Shown here one piece after another: positions 48,298 through 61,260 of a DNA stretch of 64,000 bases; the first letter of the stretch is position 1, and each line of letters begins with the position of its first letter. Position numbers and translations under genes: made by a program. The DNA lies in contig JAXRKN010000039.1 of NCBI GenBank assembly GCA_038502055.1, positions 4,898,001 to 4,962,000 on the forward strand, given 5' to 3'. Source of the stretch: Tanytarsus gracilentus (Eukaryota; Arthropoda; Insecta; Diptera; Chironomidae). Below the pieces are notes generated by a model that was not told where the DNA came from, did not search any database, and saw only the letters and a list, made by a program, of their open reading frames with translations.

Positions 48298-48570
48298 TTT
48301 AATTTCGTTTCTTTAAATGCTTGAAATTAAAATAATTTTTTTTTAAATTTTTTTGAGGTAAGAACAATTTTTTTACATAAACTTATTTCCCCCTGACAAT
48401 AATATTGTTTAAAAAAATCCTGCTAGGGACACACCCCGATGTAACCGTTAAAAATCAAAATTCCTCAAACAATTAAAATTTAAATCTTACCTCAACGATT
48501 TTTCGTGTCCTTGATAGGAAAAAATCGAGAATTAAATTCTTTTTTGCGTGAAATGTTAAATTAATTCACA

Positions 48571-50570
48571 ATGAATAAGAGAATTTTCTGTTGTGGTTTT
48601 TTGTTCGGTGTTTTAATTACGTGGATATTATCGTTTTATCTCTATTACACGTTAACACTTCACTCGCATCATTCGGCAGTAAAAGATCACATCCAATATC
48701 TTCAGAAAAACATTTTTAATGAAGATTCTGATGAAATTTCAAATGAGCACAGCAATAGCTTGGACCATGATATTTTGGACAATGGAAAGTCATCGTATAT
48801 TAAGGAAAAATATAAGAAATCAAATCTAAAGAGAACTCGTAGTCAAAAGTTAATTGATGAGCTGAAACCGGTTCAGATTGTTGGAGCGCCTGAATATGGA
48901 ATAATTAAAAATGTCGAGGACCAATACGTTAGGGATGAAGGATATAAGCAGCATGCTTTCAACTGCCTCGTCAGCAATCAAATTGGAGTGTCGCGAGAAA
49001 TACCTGACACGCGGCATCGACTGTAAGTTTTTTTTTATACTTTCTTAAATTCTTTAATTTAATTTCTTAAATTTCCAGCTGTCAATCGCAATCGTATGAC
49101 AGTGAGCTTCCAACGGCATCGATTATAATGTGCTTCTACAATGAGCACTTAGCGACACTAATTCGATCAATTAATTCAGTAATTGAGAGAACACCACGGG
49201 CTATACTGAAAGAAATTATTCTCGTGGATGATTTTAGTGATTTAATAGATTTAAAGGATGATCTTCAGGAAAAAATTAGAGAGCTACAAGACCATCACAA
49301 AGTTAAAGTAGTTAAAAATTCGCAACGAGAGGGACTCATTAGATCGCGAGTTTATGGAGCTCATCATGCGGTTGGCGACACACTCGTATTCCTCGATAGC
49401 CATATAGAAGTAAATTTAGATTGGATACAGCCATTACTGCATTTAATTAAACACAATAAGAGTTCAATAGCAGTTCCTATAATTGACCTCATTAATGCCG
49501 ATACGTTTGTCTACTCAGCAAGTCCTCTGGTCAAGGGAGGTTTCAACTGGGGATTACATTATCGTTGGGATCAAATTTCAAAAGATATACTCAAAAATGA
49601 AATCGACTACATTGGACCGTTCGCCACGCCGACAATGGCCGGCGGACTTTTTGCAATTAATAGAAAATATTTTAGTGACATTGGAGAGTACGATATGGGA
49701 ATGGATATTTGGGGTGCTGAAAATTTAGAAATATCCTTCCGCACATGGCAATGCGGTGGCTCCATTCAAATCATTCCATGCAGTCGAGTTGGTCATGTTT
49801 TTCGAAAGAGAAGACCTTACGGCACAATCGGTAAAGACGATTCAATGATTAAGAACTCCCTTCGACTTGCTTACGTATGGATGGACGAATATGTTAAATA
49901 TTTCTTAGAGAGTCAAGTTGGTGCAGCAGAAAAAGATTATGGTGATATTTCATCACGAAAAGCACTACGCGAGAGACTCAAGTGCAAAACTTTCAAATGG
50001 TATCTCGATAATGTCTATCCAGAACAGTCGCTGCCAGGTGAAAAGTCGAAACAAGAAGCGCCCAAATTTCAACCTTGGCAAAATCGAAAGCGCAACTATG
50101 TGAGCACTTTCATGATGAGATTAACAAACACTTCTCTTTGTGCCACAATTGAGGGTGAAAATAATGATAAGAATTCATGGAAGAAAGGAAGCAGAGTCAT
50201 GCTGACTTCCTGTCTTCGCACGAAACGCCAAATGTGGTATGAGACTGACAAGAGCGAGCTGGTATTTGGTCAATTGCTGTGTCTTGAAACTCAGGGATCT
50301 TCGCTATCAGTTCCTCACCTAAATAAATGCCATGAAATGGGAGGCGATCAGCAGTGGCATCATAAAAGAAATGTAAAACGAATTAAAACTCTTTAAATTT
50401 TTATTTAATTAATTTTCCATTCACAGAAAGAATCTCCAATCTACAATGTAGCAACTGGTACCTGTCTCTCGGCAACTAAAGCAGAAAAAGGAGCAATATT
50501 GAAGTTAGAAATTTGTGAAAATACACCGCTAACTTCTTGGGATCTCGTCACGAGCGATTTGAAATTTTAA
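48571..50570 (+). CDS. Polypeptide N-acetylgalactosaminyltransferase
   Basis: Exons 48571-49022, 49079-50372 and 50427-50570 give 629 residues. It is a type II Golgi protein: MNKR, then a membrane anchor at about residues 6-28, and a stem. The GT27 catalytic domain has TASIIMCFYNEH, the metal-binding LDSHIEV (about residues 255-261), FATPTMAGGLFAI and WGAENLEISFRTWQCGG, with HVFRKRRPY. A ricin-type lectin domain closes the protein (QMWYETD, then CLSATK). It starts mucin-type O-glycosylation by adding GalNAc to Ser/Thr. The usual Cys of DSHCE is Ile here; Val or other residues occur in some GalNAc-T subfamilies. The isoform orthology is not settled. Confidence 0.92.
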
Positions 50571-51106
50571 AGAGATTACTTTTCGTATTATTCCTGATTG
50601 CCACAACTCATTCCATTTTTTTGTAAGCTCTTTTTTCAAGAATAAAAACTCATTTTTCATTTTTTAACTTATTAAAAATATCTTTGCTAAATTTTATTGA
50701 ACTTTTCAACTCTAGCGTTAAAAATCGACTGAACATAAAATTTTCACATATCCTTTTCATAACAAGTAACGAGTCTCCGCCCTAAAAATGGATGAACATG
50801 CGTGTGATTGGTCGAGGAAAATTTTTCAGAGCTGTATTTCATATCCTTACTTCCTCACATTTGATCTAATGCTAATCAAACATTTCCGCTGATTTTCGAT
50901 AATTTTTTGATCACATTCAATCATTCGTTGTGCAATAGCGTATCAATAAGGACGTGAAAAAATTAAAAGCTTGGATTTTCTGAGAAAAAAAGTGAAGCTA
51001 TTTCTGTGAATTGAAAATTATCACATTTTAAAAAACCAATTATAGAGATTTACGTTAATTATAGAAAAATTAACAAATTTTTAAATTGCCATTCATTAAA
51101 AAAAGT
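50571..51106. promoter_or_regulatory. Upstream region of the NR2E receptor gene
   Basis: 536 bp. The first 100 bp carry the GalNAc-transferase polyadenylation signal (AATAAA near 50641). The rest should be promoter and 5'UTR of the nuclear receptor gene. No coding sequence is recognised. Confidence 0.4.
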
Positions 51107-54100
51107 ATGACAGATCAACGATATAATGGCCCTGGAATATTATGTAAAGTGTGTGGCGATAGAGCGAGTGGAAAGCATTACGGAGTCGCGAGCTGTGATG
51201 GATGTCGCGGTTTTTTTAAAAGAAGCATAAGAAGGTCTTTAAAAATTTCACAGAAAAATTTGATTCAAATTTTAAAGTTCTTAAAGCTCTAAAATTCCAT
51301 TAAATCCCTTTAGAAATCTTCAATATGTGTGCAAAGAGGGTGGAAAATGCATCGTTGACGTATCGAGAAGAAATCAATGCCAAGCATGTAGATTTTCCAA
51401 ATGTCTAGAGTCCAATATGCGTCGTGAAGGTAAGCGTGCCCTTCTTTACATACATATCCAGAACATAAGTCTTCAATTAGTCACTTTATCACTCACTATT
51501 GTGTTTATCATTTCCAATTTCCACACACATATATCTGTAAAAAGAGGGAACATACAATGGCGACAAAAGAGGAAATTTCGAGATGCCATTAAGTGAGAGC
51601 TGAATAATATTTACATTAAATGGAAGTGAGACATTCAAGTGGCATGATTCAATTTGCCATCTTCATAGAGTAAACACACTTCATGCTATATTTGCTACAA
51701 TGATTATGGATATCAAGTACATCGCCTTGTCCTTTTAATGGGGTGTTTTATTGAGTGCGAAAAAATCTCACCCATCGAGCATTTTGATTTTATTCAATCA
51801 TGCCTCAAAAATTGCCAAACTTATGAAAATTAATTAATGATTTTTAAAACACTTTAAAGTTTAAACTAATTTTAATTGCTCGGAGGGTGTTTGCCGAGAA
51901 ATGTGTGTCATGTGTCAAAAAAACAAACTTTTTTCACTCGTGTGCCATGCGGAAATTATTATTTGAGTTTGTCAAACATCATCAATTGCTTCCATACCAA
52001 TGGATGATGACAAAGTGGTTATGATGGATTTAAGATTTTCTATCTAACGATAATTTCATGATGTCACATCAATATGTTGTTCCGATACATCATCATCATC
52101 ATTCTAATGCAAGCATAAAAGGGGTTTGAAGCCGCAAAAAGTCAGGTCACGGTATGTCAAAAGTCGAATGGAAAATCTCTTTAATTATTCAAATATTAAG
52201 TCATTGCTTGTGCGCTACTGACAATGAAGCAAAAAATTACATGTCATTTACCGCACAAACAGCCTTTAAAGCATGAGAGCAACAACACCTGATCGGTCGC
52301 AACAATGAAGGGTCGTGAAGTGTGTTTATATTGAAAAAAGTATTTTCTCTTAATAAGTGCATAAATTATTCATTGAGGGCTCGCTTTTTTTTCTCTATGA
52401 ACGTAATTAAATAATCATAAAAAATTATTTTAAATGAGGGAAGAAATTTATCGGTGACAGTATCAGAATTTTTTTGCACCGTAATTGTCATGTTTATGCC
52501 ATATGTTGCATTCTGGCACGCACCCTTTTCTCAATATCTCACAATCACTCGATGAAATCATAAACCGCAATCAAAATTTTTGAATTTTATAATGTGTGAC
52601 ATAGAAATTGTGGGCGACTCCATGGCAAGGAGTTTAAATGAAAATTTTAGATTTTTTTACTTTAAATTTTTTTTACGAAAATCCTCAAAAAAATCAAATT
52701 TTAAAAATGTAATTTAATTTTTTTACAACTTAAAGAATCAACCACGATCTCTCCCCTCACTTTTCACCGATATAAAAGGCACGCACACACCACTTGGATT
52801 GATTTCTTAAATATTTACAAATTGATGTGAACAACGAAATCTGTTTGGTGATGTTTATGTTGCCTTACGACCCTTTCTCGCATCGTTGTCACATGTCAAA
52901 TGGACAATAATGTATTAAATATTGGACACAGTTCAGTTCAGAGGGTTGGTTGGTTGTGGAAATCAATCACGTATGCTAGAGTTAATTGTCCACGCGTGCT
53001 TTAACCTGATAATGAAGTAGATAATGACTTATGCTTAAATACTTGCAGCCGTTCAACATGAAAGAGCTCCGAAATTGTCAAACACATCAGCAGCTTCCTT
53101 GACATCAAGTGGATTACACTATTCGTCTCATTTCTATAACGCAACACGCTGGAATCCGGATGGAATTTTTCCCTTTCAAATGCATCCAATTACTTTTCCG
53201 TTTGAAAATTATCATCTACCAACGCCATACTATCCACACCTAGCCGAGTCACTTAACCTTAAGCTCACTCAATCCATTTATCGACCCACATTGAATTCAT
53301 CAACTTCAACTTACGATCATGAGATTGGAAAAATTTTCACAAACAATTTATTGTCGCGCGTGCCCACTGTGAACATTAATGGTGGCGCTTGCAAGGAGGA
53401 AGAGGTTGAGGGTGGAGATAAAAATGCGAAAGAAAATGAAGTAACAAGTTCCGAAGAAATTCCACCGAGTGATTTGTCACGCTTAAAATCAACACAGACA
53501 CTTTACGATGCCGCATCTAAAATTCTTTTTCTCGCCATTCGATGGGCAAAATCTATTCCCTCATTCAGTCAGTTGCCAATGCTCGAGCAGAAAAAACTCC
53601 TCAGTGAATCATGGTCGGAATTGTTCGTTATTGCCGCCGCACAATGGGGATTGTCGATTGAAGATGAAATGGTTGAGAATTTACAATATTTAAAGCAGCT
53701 TCAAGCGTTCATCAAGCACTTCGTACAAATGAAAGTTGATCACTTTGAAGCGGCGTGCTTAAAGGCACTCGTTTTATTTCGGACGGGCATAATTGAAGAT
53801 CAAATGAGCTCGCAACAGATTTCAATGCTACAAAATCAGACATTGTGTCTCCTTATCGAAAAGTGCGGTGGACTAAGATTGGGACATTTGATGTTATTAT
53901 TACCGCAAATTAAAGCCATTGGAAATGCTCAGAACTTACAGGTGAGAGATTTTTATTAGAACTGGTTTAAGAGTTTTGATTGCAAAAATTTTGCAAAACG
54001 GGTAAACGAGTTTTTAGAGTCAAGAGATGACAACTATTTTTATTTTAGGATAATCTCTTCAAGCACTCGATTGGTGAAATTTTCATCGAAAAAGTTTTAG

Positions 54101-54120
54101 AGGACATTCCACAAATTTAA
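51107..54120 (+). CDS. NR2E-subfamily nuclear receptor (probably Hr83-like)
   Basis: Exons 51107-51234, 51314-51429, 53049-53941 and 54049-54120 give 402 residues. The start chosen is MTDQRYNG, just ahead of the first zinc finger CKVCGDRASGKHYG. The P-box reads CDGCRGFFKRSIRR, followed by the second finger with CIVDVSRRNQCQACRFSKC and the NR2E-type T/A box AVQHERAP. The C-terminal half is a helical ligand-binding domain (LAIRWAKSIPSF, LLSESWSELFVIAAAQW, the C-terminal EIFIEKVLEDI). Arg after the second P-box Cys separates it from tailless (Ala) and PNR types and, as I recall the families, fits Hr83. NR2E receptors are orphan regulators of neural and eye development. The 1.6-kb intron 51430-53048 shows no other exon. 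Confidence 0.85.
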
Positions 54121-54414
54121 ACTTACCAAATTCCTAAATATATAAATTAATTAAATGTGTGAGGTTATTTCAATAAAAAAAATAATTTCGTGTCAAAATT
54201 CCAGTGAAAATTTTTTTTAACTACATCAATGCATTTCAGGATTCGACCAGTTTCATGTGTTAATAATATTGATATTGAAAAAGCTATTCAACAACATTTA
54301 GCATTCAGTTCTTGAGCGACGCGTTTGCAAAGAAATCTTCATTTTGTTGAAGACAAAAACAAGTTTCAGGTCAGTCTTCAATTAGATTTTCTCGAAGGCA
54401 GAAGTCTTTCGAGC

Positions 54415-55018
54415 ATGAAGCGTTTAATTATTTTAACAGTTATTATTGGTGCAAGTTGGTGCATGCCGAAGGATGTAGGTTAGTGTAAATAATATATTGT
54501 GAAATTTTTATTTCTTATAAATTTTCTTAGAACCAACACCCCAAAAAGTTTATCAACAAGGAAGAGCTGTTGAACAGGCACCAATCAACAGCCAAGCAGT
54601 TAACAACCAATATGCATTCTACCAGACTGTTCGCAAAATTTGGAGGTGCAACAATGGAGAATGTGAGGAGAAAACAATAAACTGTAAAAATGGGAATTGT
54701 GACTCACTACAAAGTCGTTTCAAGGCCGAAAATTACCAACCCGAATTGCCTCAACTAGAACCAATTCCATTTCCATCAAACTTTAATTTCGCTTCAGTTT
54801 TCAACTCAAATTTTTTCCCCAAAATTGAACTTCCGCCATTGCCTCAATTTGAAAATACCGGCGAGGTGGACTTAGTGCTTAACAATCAGAATCAACTCTA
54901 TTACTTTGCCAATGCAAAATATGTGAATCAAAAGTGCATCAATGGCGTATGCGAGATTAGAACAAAGACGTGCAAAAACGGAAAATGCGAAGAATCTGTC
55001 GCCACAAAAAAATTATAA
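54415..55018 (+). CDS. Small secreted protein with CxNGxC pairs, member 1
   Basis: Exons 54415-54478 and 54531-55018 give 183 residues. Exon 1 encodes only the signal peptide (MKRLIILTVIIGASWCMP) and ends in phase 1. The mature part carries four six-residue cysteine pairs: CNNGEC, CKNGNC, CINGVC and CKNGKC, two near the start and two near the end, around a Pro/Phe-rich middle (PFPSNFNFASVF). No other cysteines occur in the mature part. The family is not recognised. It has the same exon layout and motif as the next gene, so the two are tandem paralogues. An AATAAA lies near 55064. Confidence 0.8.
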
Positions 55019-55653
55019 ATGAGAACTAATGTATTATGTGAGTTGTACATTGTTATGCAAGAAAATAAAATTTTAAACTAACTAAGCGACAATGGCAACA
55101 ACAATTTTGCTGTGATTGCGAGAAAAATAAAGCTGCTTTTTTGTTTTCGAGCGATTTTTTTTCTGGAAGCATTTAAAAGTTTTGTCTTTGAATTTTTTTA
55201 AAAACTCATTTTTTTTATGATAAAATTTAGAAATTACCAATTTTAACAATTTTTTAATTCCATCACTACTAAACACCCCTTGGTATAAAATTACGCGTAC
55301 TTTACGAGAAAAATTATCATAATCAGCATTATAGTTTTTAATCGCGATTTGAATAAATACAAAAATATCATTCTAGAGCTTAAATCATTGTCCAGTCATT
55401 GTCATTCGATTTCTTTCCATCGTTGCAAAAGCTAGCAAGTTAAATAAAATTGATGAAATAAAATTAACAGCAATTATATAAAATTAAACGTGACATTTCT
55501 TTGAAAAAAAAATAATATTCTGGAAATTTTGTCATTTAAAAGTGAATTGTGACCTTGATATAGGGCGACATTAAAAGTGTTTAAAAAAGTTGTGACGGGA
55601 AAAAAATCATCAGTCGTTGATTAAAGTTTGCGTTGACAAAAAAGTTAGCAGCT
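55019..55653. other. Spacer between the two CxNGxC genes
   Basis: 635 bp of AT-rich sequence holding the 3'UTR of member 1 and the promoter of member 2. A minus-strand 64-codon open frame at 55082-55276 is Lys/Phe-rich low-complexity and not supported. Confidence 0.5.
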
Positions 55654-56018
55654 ATGAGAGTTTTCATTATTTTTGCAGCTATTTTTGCAATTTCGGTGCT
55701 TTGTGATGCCGGTGAGAATTTTTAATTTTAAAAAATTATCATAAAATGCTCAAGAGAATCTTTCACATAGCACCATTCGAGGGGTCGCCTGAAGAAATGG
55801 ACGCTGATGAAATTGACTTCTTTAAAACAACTTCTGGAATCTCTCCAATGTCTCGACCACGTGGCAGCACTGATATTCATACTTCTAAGTATGAGATAAA
55901 TTCATACAGTAAATCCACCGTCTGCATTAATGGCGTTTGTGAATCTAAAAAGTGTGTAAATGGAAATTGTGAAACGACCAAATATAACATGAACGAGGAG
56001 TCCCGAAATGTAAAATAA
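55654..56018 (+). CDS. Small secreted protein with CxNGxC pairs, member 2
   Basis: Exons 55654-55711 and 55771-56018 give 101 residues. Exon 1 is a signal peptide (MRVFIIFAAIFAISVLCDA), again ending in phase 1. The mature chain is acidic at first (EGSPEEMDADEIDFF), then has two cysteine pairs, CINGVC and CVNGNC, near its end. It is a shorter paralogue of the upstream gene, 635 bp away in the same direction. The function is unknown; secretion and one disulphide per pair are inferred. Confidence 0.78.
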
Positions 56019-57308
56019 AGTGAATTTGAGGTGTGAGAAATAATTTTTTTGTGAACAAAATTGGATTAAGCTTCTATGCATGCTGTTTCACACCTTATAA
56101 TTTTTTTATTGACTTTATAATTTTTTACACAAAAAGATCACGAATAAAATTAGCATAAAAACAATTTTATCGCCGTTATAAAAAAATCTTCCTCCCCTTT
56201 TAATACGCAAATTATAAAGCAATAAATCGTGACACTGAGCACCACATGAACCTTCATTTCACCTTACTGTCGTTACATCTCTCGCACCTCTCTATTGTTG
56301 AATCGTTTACATTTTAAAATATTCTCATCATCAAAGCACGATTCCACAATTTAATCTCACTCATAATCGGCATCATCGCACATCCCGGAATTTCCATATT
56401 AAAACAAGTCGACATTGTCTTTAAGCATCTATCGGCTATGAATGAATGACGGTCAAAAGGCTATTGATGAGTTTTTTGGTTTTTACACACCTCCGCATCG
56501 GTTCTTTTGTGAGAACACTTCTGGTTCCATTTTTATTACGCGTTGGAAAAAATATTTCTCAAATTCTTCTCGAGAATGAATAAAACTGTGACCCCTTACC
56601 CTACTGCACAATCAATTCAATGTACTCCAAAAAAATGCAATGTCAAGAAGAGGAGATGGAAAAAAATTATTAACCACATATTACTTGCCGACCTTCACTA
56701 AATATAGAAATGAGAGTGAAAAAATATAAGAGAGTTTCGTTTATATCAGCAAAAAAGCTCAAAACGTCGTCATCATTGCCGGCATTGCAAGCATCACTTG
56801 CTAATTGTTACTCAATGGACATTTTAATTTACTTAAATCGAATTTAACTAGCAAAGATAGGCTAACAATGTAGCGTTTTGTCAAATCGTTCGGAGGCGTC
56901 ATTATTTTTCTAATTAATTATATGCGATTATAAAAAAAAATTATGAGGAGCAACGAGAAACTCGTTTCACTTACAGCCGAATTTTTTCTCATTTTTTTTC
57001 TGCGCTCTCTCACCTCTCGCATCCAATATCATTATATAGGTAATAAATGGAAATCCAAGCAAGAGGGAGGGAGATTTCGAGACATGACAAAAGCAACTGA
57101 TGAAATCATTACTCCGCTCAGTTATTCCGCAAATTTCAGCTCGATCAGACACACAAGCCAAGTGAGAGGATCTTTATAAATTCTTGTAAAGTATCGCAAG
57201 AAGCAAACAAAAAAATAAGAATTGCATGTAAAGAGAAATAAGGAAAAAATTCATTGCGAAAAAAATAGTGACACAACACAATAAATCGGGACAGTGAGAT
57301 TGTGCGCA
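56019..57308. other. Intergenic 1.3 kb
   Basis: Upstream region of the repeat-protein gene. It is AT-rich. Open frames at 56943-57179 and its antisense 56967-57161 have no features. A promoter is expected near the right end; the bases just before 57309 look like 5'UTR (aaataaggaaaaaattcattg). Confidence 0.45.
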
Positions 57309-60300
57309 ATGTCATTGAGAATATTTTTCATTCTTATTGTTACGACCGTTGTCGGATTGCTAGCATTTCCGCAGCCGCAACAGCCGAAGAGACGCGGTGA
57401 AAGTCCTGGTAAGATTTATGACCAAGTTCTCATGATCATATATAAAAAAATTATGCGTGCAGTGCCTCGGAGTGATTTAATGAATTAAGGAAATCAGAGT
57501 GGAGAATGAACTCAACGGTTTTTAAAGTTTAAACATTTTTTTTAAACTCTTTAATCTCATAACTTATGAGTCATAACTCAAACAGATTTTTTAAAAATTT
57601 GCAATTTTAGTGAAATAGCAAAATTTAAATATTTTTTTCTTCTCTGTTTTCATAACCTCCCATATTCACATATGTCAGAGGTGTTAAATCAAATTCCAAA
57701 ATACTTCAAACAACCACGCAAATCCACTGTAGAAGTAATTTTCTTTTTCAAGGTGAACGAAAGAGATATTTTATTTTTATTATTTTCGAGAAAGATCCCA
57801 TCAAAGGGTAGAAAATTATTATTAATGATTTGTTTTGACATATCTCTTTTGTTATGTTCACCTGCTAATTTTGATTTGCGAGAATAGTCGTGATCTTATT
57901 ATATTAAACGCATTCCCAGAAAAGGTCAGACGTCACTCGATGAAATAGTAATTTATCGTTCACTCATCTTTCACAAGAAAGACTGACATGACAAACAATT
58001 GAATTTTTTTGCATTTTTGCTCTTACGTCATCGTCGTATAAATTTCTTGTCGCATTTAAATCCAAGAATAAATCTTTCCGTAATTCCACCTAATTTGGTC
58101 GCGATCAACTAAACGCTTCCGGAGGTGTTAACAAGATTACCAAATAAGTCACTGAACCTTCTTGCCGAGTTCTAAGAAAAATCATTTTACAATTTTTATT
58201 GTTAGTCATCACGATTTGATGTGAGCTTAGTTAATAATTCAAATTTGTTTTGTTATTTAAAATCGTTGCAAAACAAAATGAAGATTTTTTTGCATAACAG
58301 TTTTACTTAGAATTTGTTGACCAAAGGTTTACATTGAATAATTTAAAAACATTTTTTTACCTTTTACAAAGTTACAAAATTAACTAGAAAATTTGAGTAG
58401 AAGAAAAATTTATTCTACTTAATGAAAAATTTCCAACCACGTTGCATGCATTGGTTGCCCATCTTCGAATCGTTGACCTTAGGAAATTACAACTTAAGTC
58501 ATGCAACGTTCTTAGGAATAAAAATGAGTCACTTTGGTTTTAATTCAAAAACCGGTCCCAAATGAAATTATTTTTATGCATGGAACGAGAGTAATTAAAT
58601 TAACAGGGTTATCATACAGAAAATCAAAAAATTATTTAAAATTCAAAAATTCTCGCAATTAAAACAAATGAAAAAAATGGCATTTCCATTCTAATAATAG
58701 TAATCAGACGTAATTGTTATGACAGAAAAGGAAGCAGAAGATAAATATCGACATCTGATTGTTGCTCAAATATTTAACCAAATTCTGAGGTGTCTTATTA
58801 ATTTTTTATTTGAAACATGTGAATGAAAATCAGATAGCCATCATGTATTAAATTGGCGACGAATGATTATCCAATTTATTAACACCATTATACGAATTAT
58901 AATTATTCACAGCTAAAGCGCATTGTGTTTTTTATTTAACCGTAACTGACGTGACCGAACATGTGACGAGAGCAGCAGAATTAGCGAGCCTTGTAGATGA
59001 TACCGCGACAAATTCACATTTAATTTAATTATGAGGAATTTAAATTAATTTGTTGTACTGCTTGATGAGCATGTAAATGTCTTGTTGTGTTATTTCACAG
59101 ATTTTAATGTTCAACTTAAAAAAAATTTCTTTCACCACTTAACCCACAAAAAAAAGATTAATTCTTCCTTATAACGAACGACTCAATTGCATTTTCACAT
59201 TTAACTTTTTTGTGATAATTGTCCCGCAATAACATGATAATAACCTTGAAATTTAATTCGATTGGAAATGATCATTCGAGGCATTGAAACTTTAAAGATG
59301 TTCATTTCTCATTTCTCATGATCATCAATTTTATTGTATACTTTCAGTTATTTATATTGACTTTAATTATGAAGGTAGCAGAAGCGAGAAGACATATCGA
59401 TCTTTAGATCAAGTGGCGTATGAAGACAGCTCGACTCGGGCTAAGGCAACTTTAACAGATAGCTATGGCAATCCGATTGTTGCATATGATACGCTTGATG
59501 ACGTAGACGCCGGTCGTCCGAGTAAGACTAAAACTCAACCTTTCAACTATGTCATTCCGGGCTATGCGAGTGGCATTTTGGAAGATAATGAGACTCCCAC
59601 GAGAAGTACAAATTTTGATAATCAAGATGCACGACGAATCAATAATGATGATAGAATCCATTTTGTAGATCAGCAGAGAAATATTTTTAAGCAAACAGCA
59701 AACAACCCCCAAGTTCCATATGGCCCTAATAAAATTGATAACTCACAAAACTCACCCGAAGAATCAGTTCAAGATGTTCGAAGTCGACCAACGATTTCTC
59801 AAGGAATTTTGCCACCAATTAATGATCCATTAAATCCCGAAAATATTCATTTGCCAAGAGACCCCCACAAATCAGAAGGTGTGCCGGCATCAAGTGTCCA
59901 ATATGATAGCTCGAAACCTCTATTTTTTAATCTTCGAGCTCCGATCGATGATCCTTTGTTGCCTGAAAATATTCATCTTCCATCAGATCCACAAAAGTCA
60001 GAAGGCGTTCCAGCATTAAATTCAAAACCTGTATTTTTTAATCTCCGAGCCCCGATTGATGATCCTTTGTTGCCTCATAATATTCAGCTTCCATCCGATC
60101 CACAAAAATCAGAAGGATTAGCCGCAACAATATTTCAAAATGATAACTCAGTGTCGCATGGTCTTTTACCTCCAATCGACGATCCTTTAAACGCCGGAAA
60201 TATCCATCTTCCATTGAATCCACAAGCTTCTGAGGGAGTTTCTGCAACTTTCTTCCAAAATGATAAACCCTCATTATCGCATGGCATTTTGCCGCCCAAT

Positions 60301-61074
60301 AATGATCCTCTTAACTCAGAAAACATTAATCTACCTTTAAATCCACAACAATCTGAAGGTTTGTCTAAGAATTCACCGACTATTGGATTGGCTCCACCAC
60401 AACTTCCTAACATTGACTCACCATCCTTCAATTCAAATCCATTTTTGCCACCAGCCGTTAAAAATTTTAATCACCCAAAAGTGTCGACATTCAACAACAA
60501 CAATAATGAACCGGTGATTATCACTGACGATCAAGTATCATTTGCGCCAAGGCCTTCCAATGGACTACAGCCGCCAAAAGATCCTCTGCAAGATATTAAC
60601 GTTAATTTCCAAGCACCAACAGTTTCATCAGCGAATGTTCCAACAAAGCCTAAATTTACATTTAATTCAGTTCCAACGACGCAACAGACATACCAACAAA
60701 TTCCTGTTGTTGTCGTGCAATCACCAAAAGTTAACAAATATAAGGGAAGCTTTGGAGGTTCACCAGGAATTTTAACAAGTAATAATGCACAATTTAGTGG
60801 CGTTGCTCCAACTGCAGCATCACCGCAAATTTCTCCCTCCACTTCGTCAGTTACAATCAATCGTGGATTTATAGATAGATTCGGTGGAGCTCCCGGAATT
60901 TTGGACTCAAGAAATCCTCTCCCATCACCCGCAACAACACAGAATACTTTTACAACATTTAATAGTGGTAAGGTGACTGCAGGCAGCAACGAAAGGAGTA
61001 TAAATAAGTATCAAGGAAATTTTGGAGGCCCATCTGGAGTTTTGCAGCCGTTCGATAGTAAAGCTTCGCTTTAA
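57309..61074 (+). CDS. Large secreted repeat protein (two internal repeat families)
   Basis: Exons 57309-57408 and 59348-61074 give 608 residues. Exon 1 is a signal peptide (MSLRIFFILIVTTVVGLLAF) ending in phase 1. The acceptor CTTTCAG at 59347 keeps frame and enters at VIYIDFNYEGSRSEKTYR; a weaker acceptor 26 bases later would give a shorter form in the same frame. Five copies of a unit of about 29 to 40 residues, around PPIDDPLxPENIHLPxDPQKSEG, span about 59811-60370. Three copies of a GGxPGIL unit (SFGGSPGIL, RFGGAPGIL, NFGGPSGVL) span about 60740-61050. Cysteine is absent from the mature chain. It is likely a structural extracellular or cuticle-associated protein; the family is not recognised. 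Confidence 0.8.
57751..57863. repeat. Imperfect inverted repeat (hairpin) in an intron
   Basis: The block begins AGGTGAACGAAAGAGATAT and ends as the near reverse complement, ATATCTCTTTTGTTATGTTCACCT. The inner arms also pair partly, with a small loop around GATCCCATCAAAGGG. This gives a hairpin of about 113 bases. It could be a very short MITE or a structured RNA; no target-site duplication is obvious. Confidence 0.5.
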
Positions 61075-61260
61075 ATAATTTGTGATTACTCTTGCCATAA
61101 AAGCTATTTTTTGTAATAAATTTTTTTTAATTAAAAAGTCTCACTTTTATTTTACGCTAATTTATACTTTTTAATACTTATCACTTATCACTTTTAATAC
61201 TAGAATTTAATTCTTTTGCTTCTGGTGCTGATATAATTTCAGGAGAGTTTGGTCTTCCTT

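Noticed and set aside
57672..57887. 71-codon frame in the intron of the repeat-protein gene
   Set aside because: Overlaps the imperfect hairpin and has no recognisable features.
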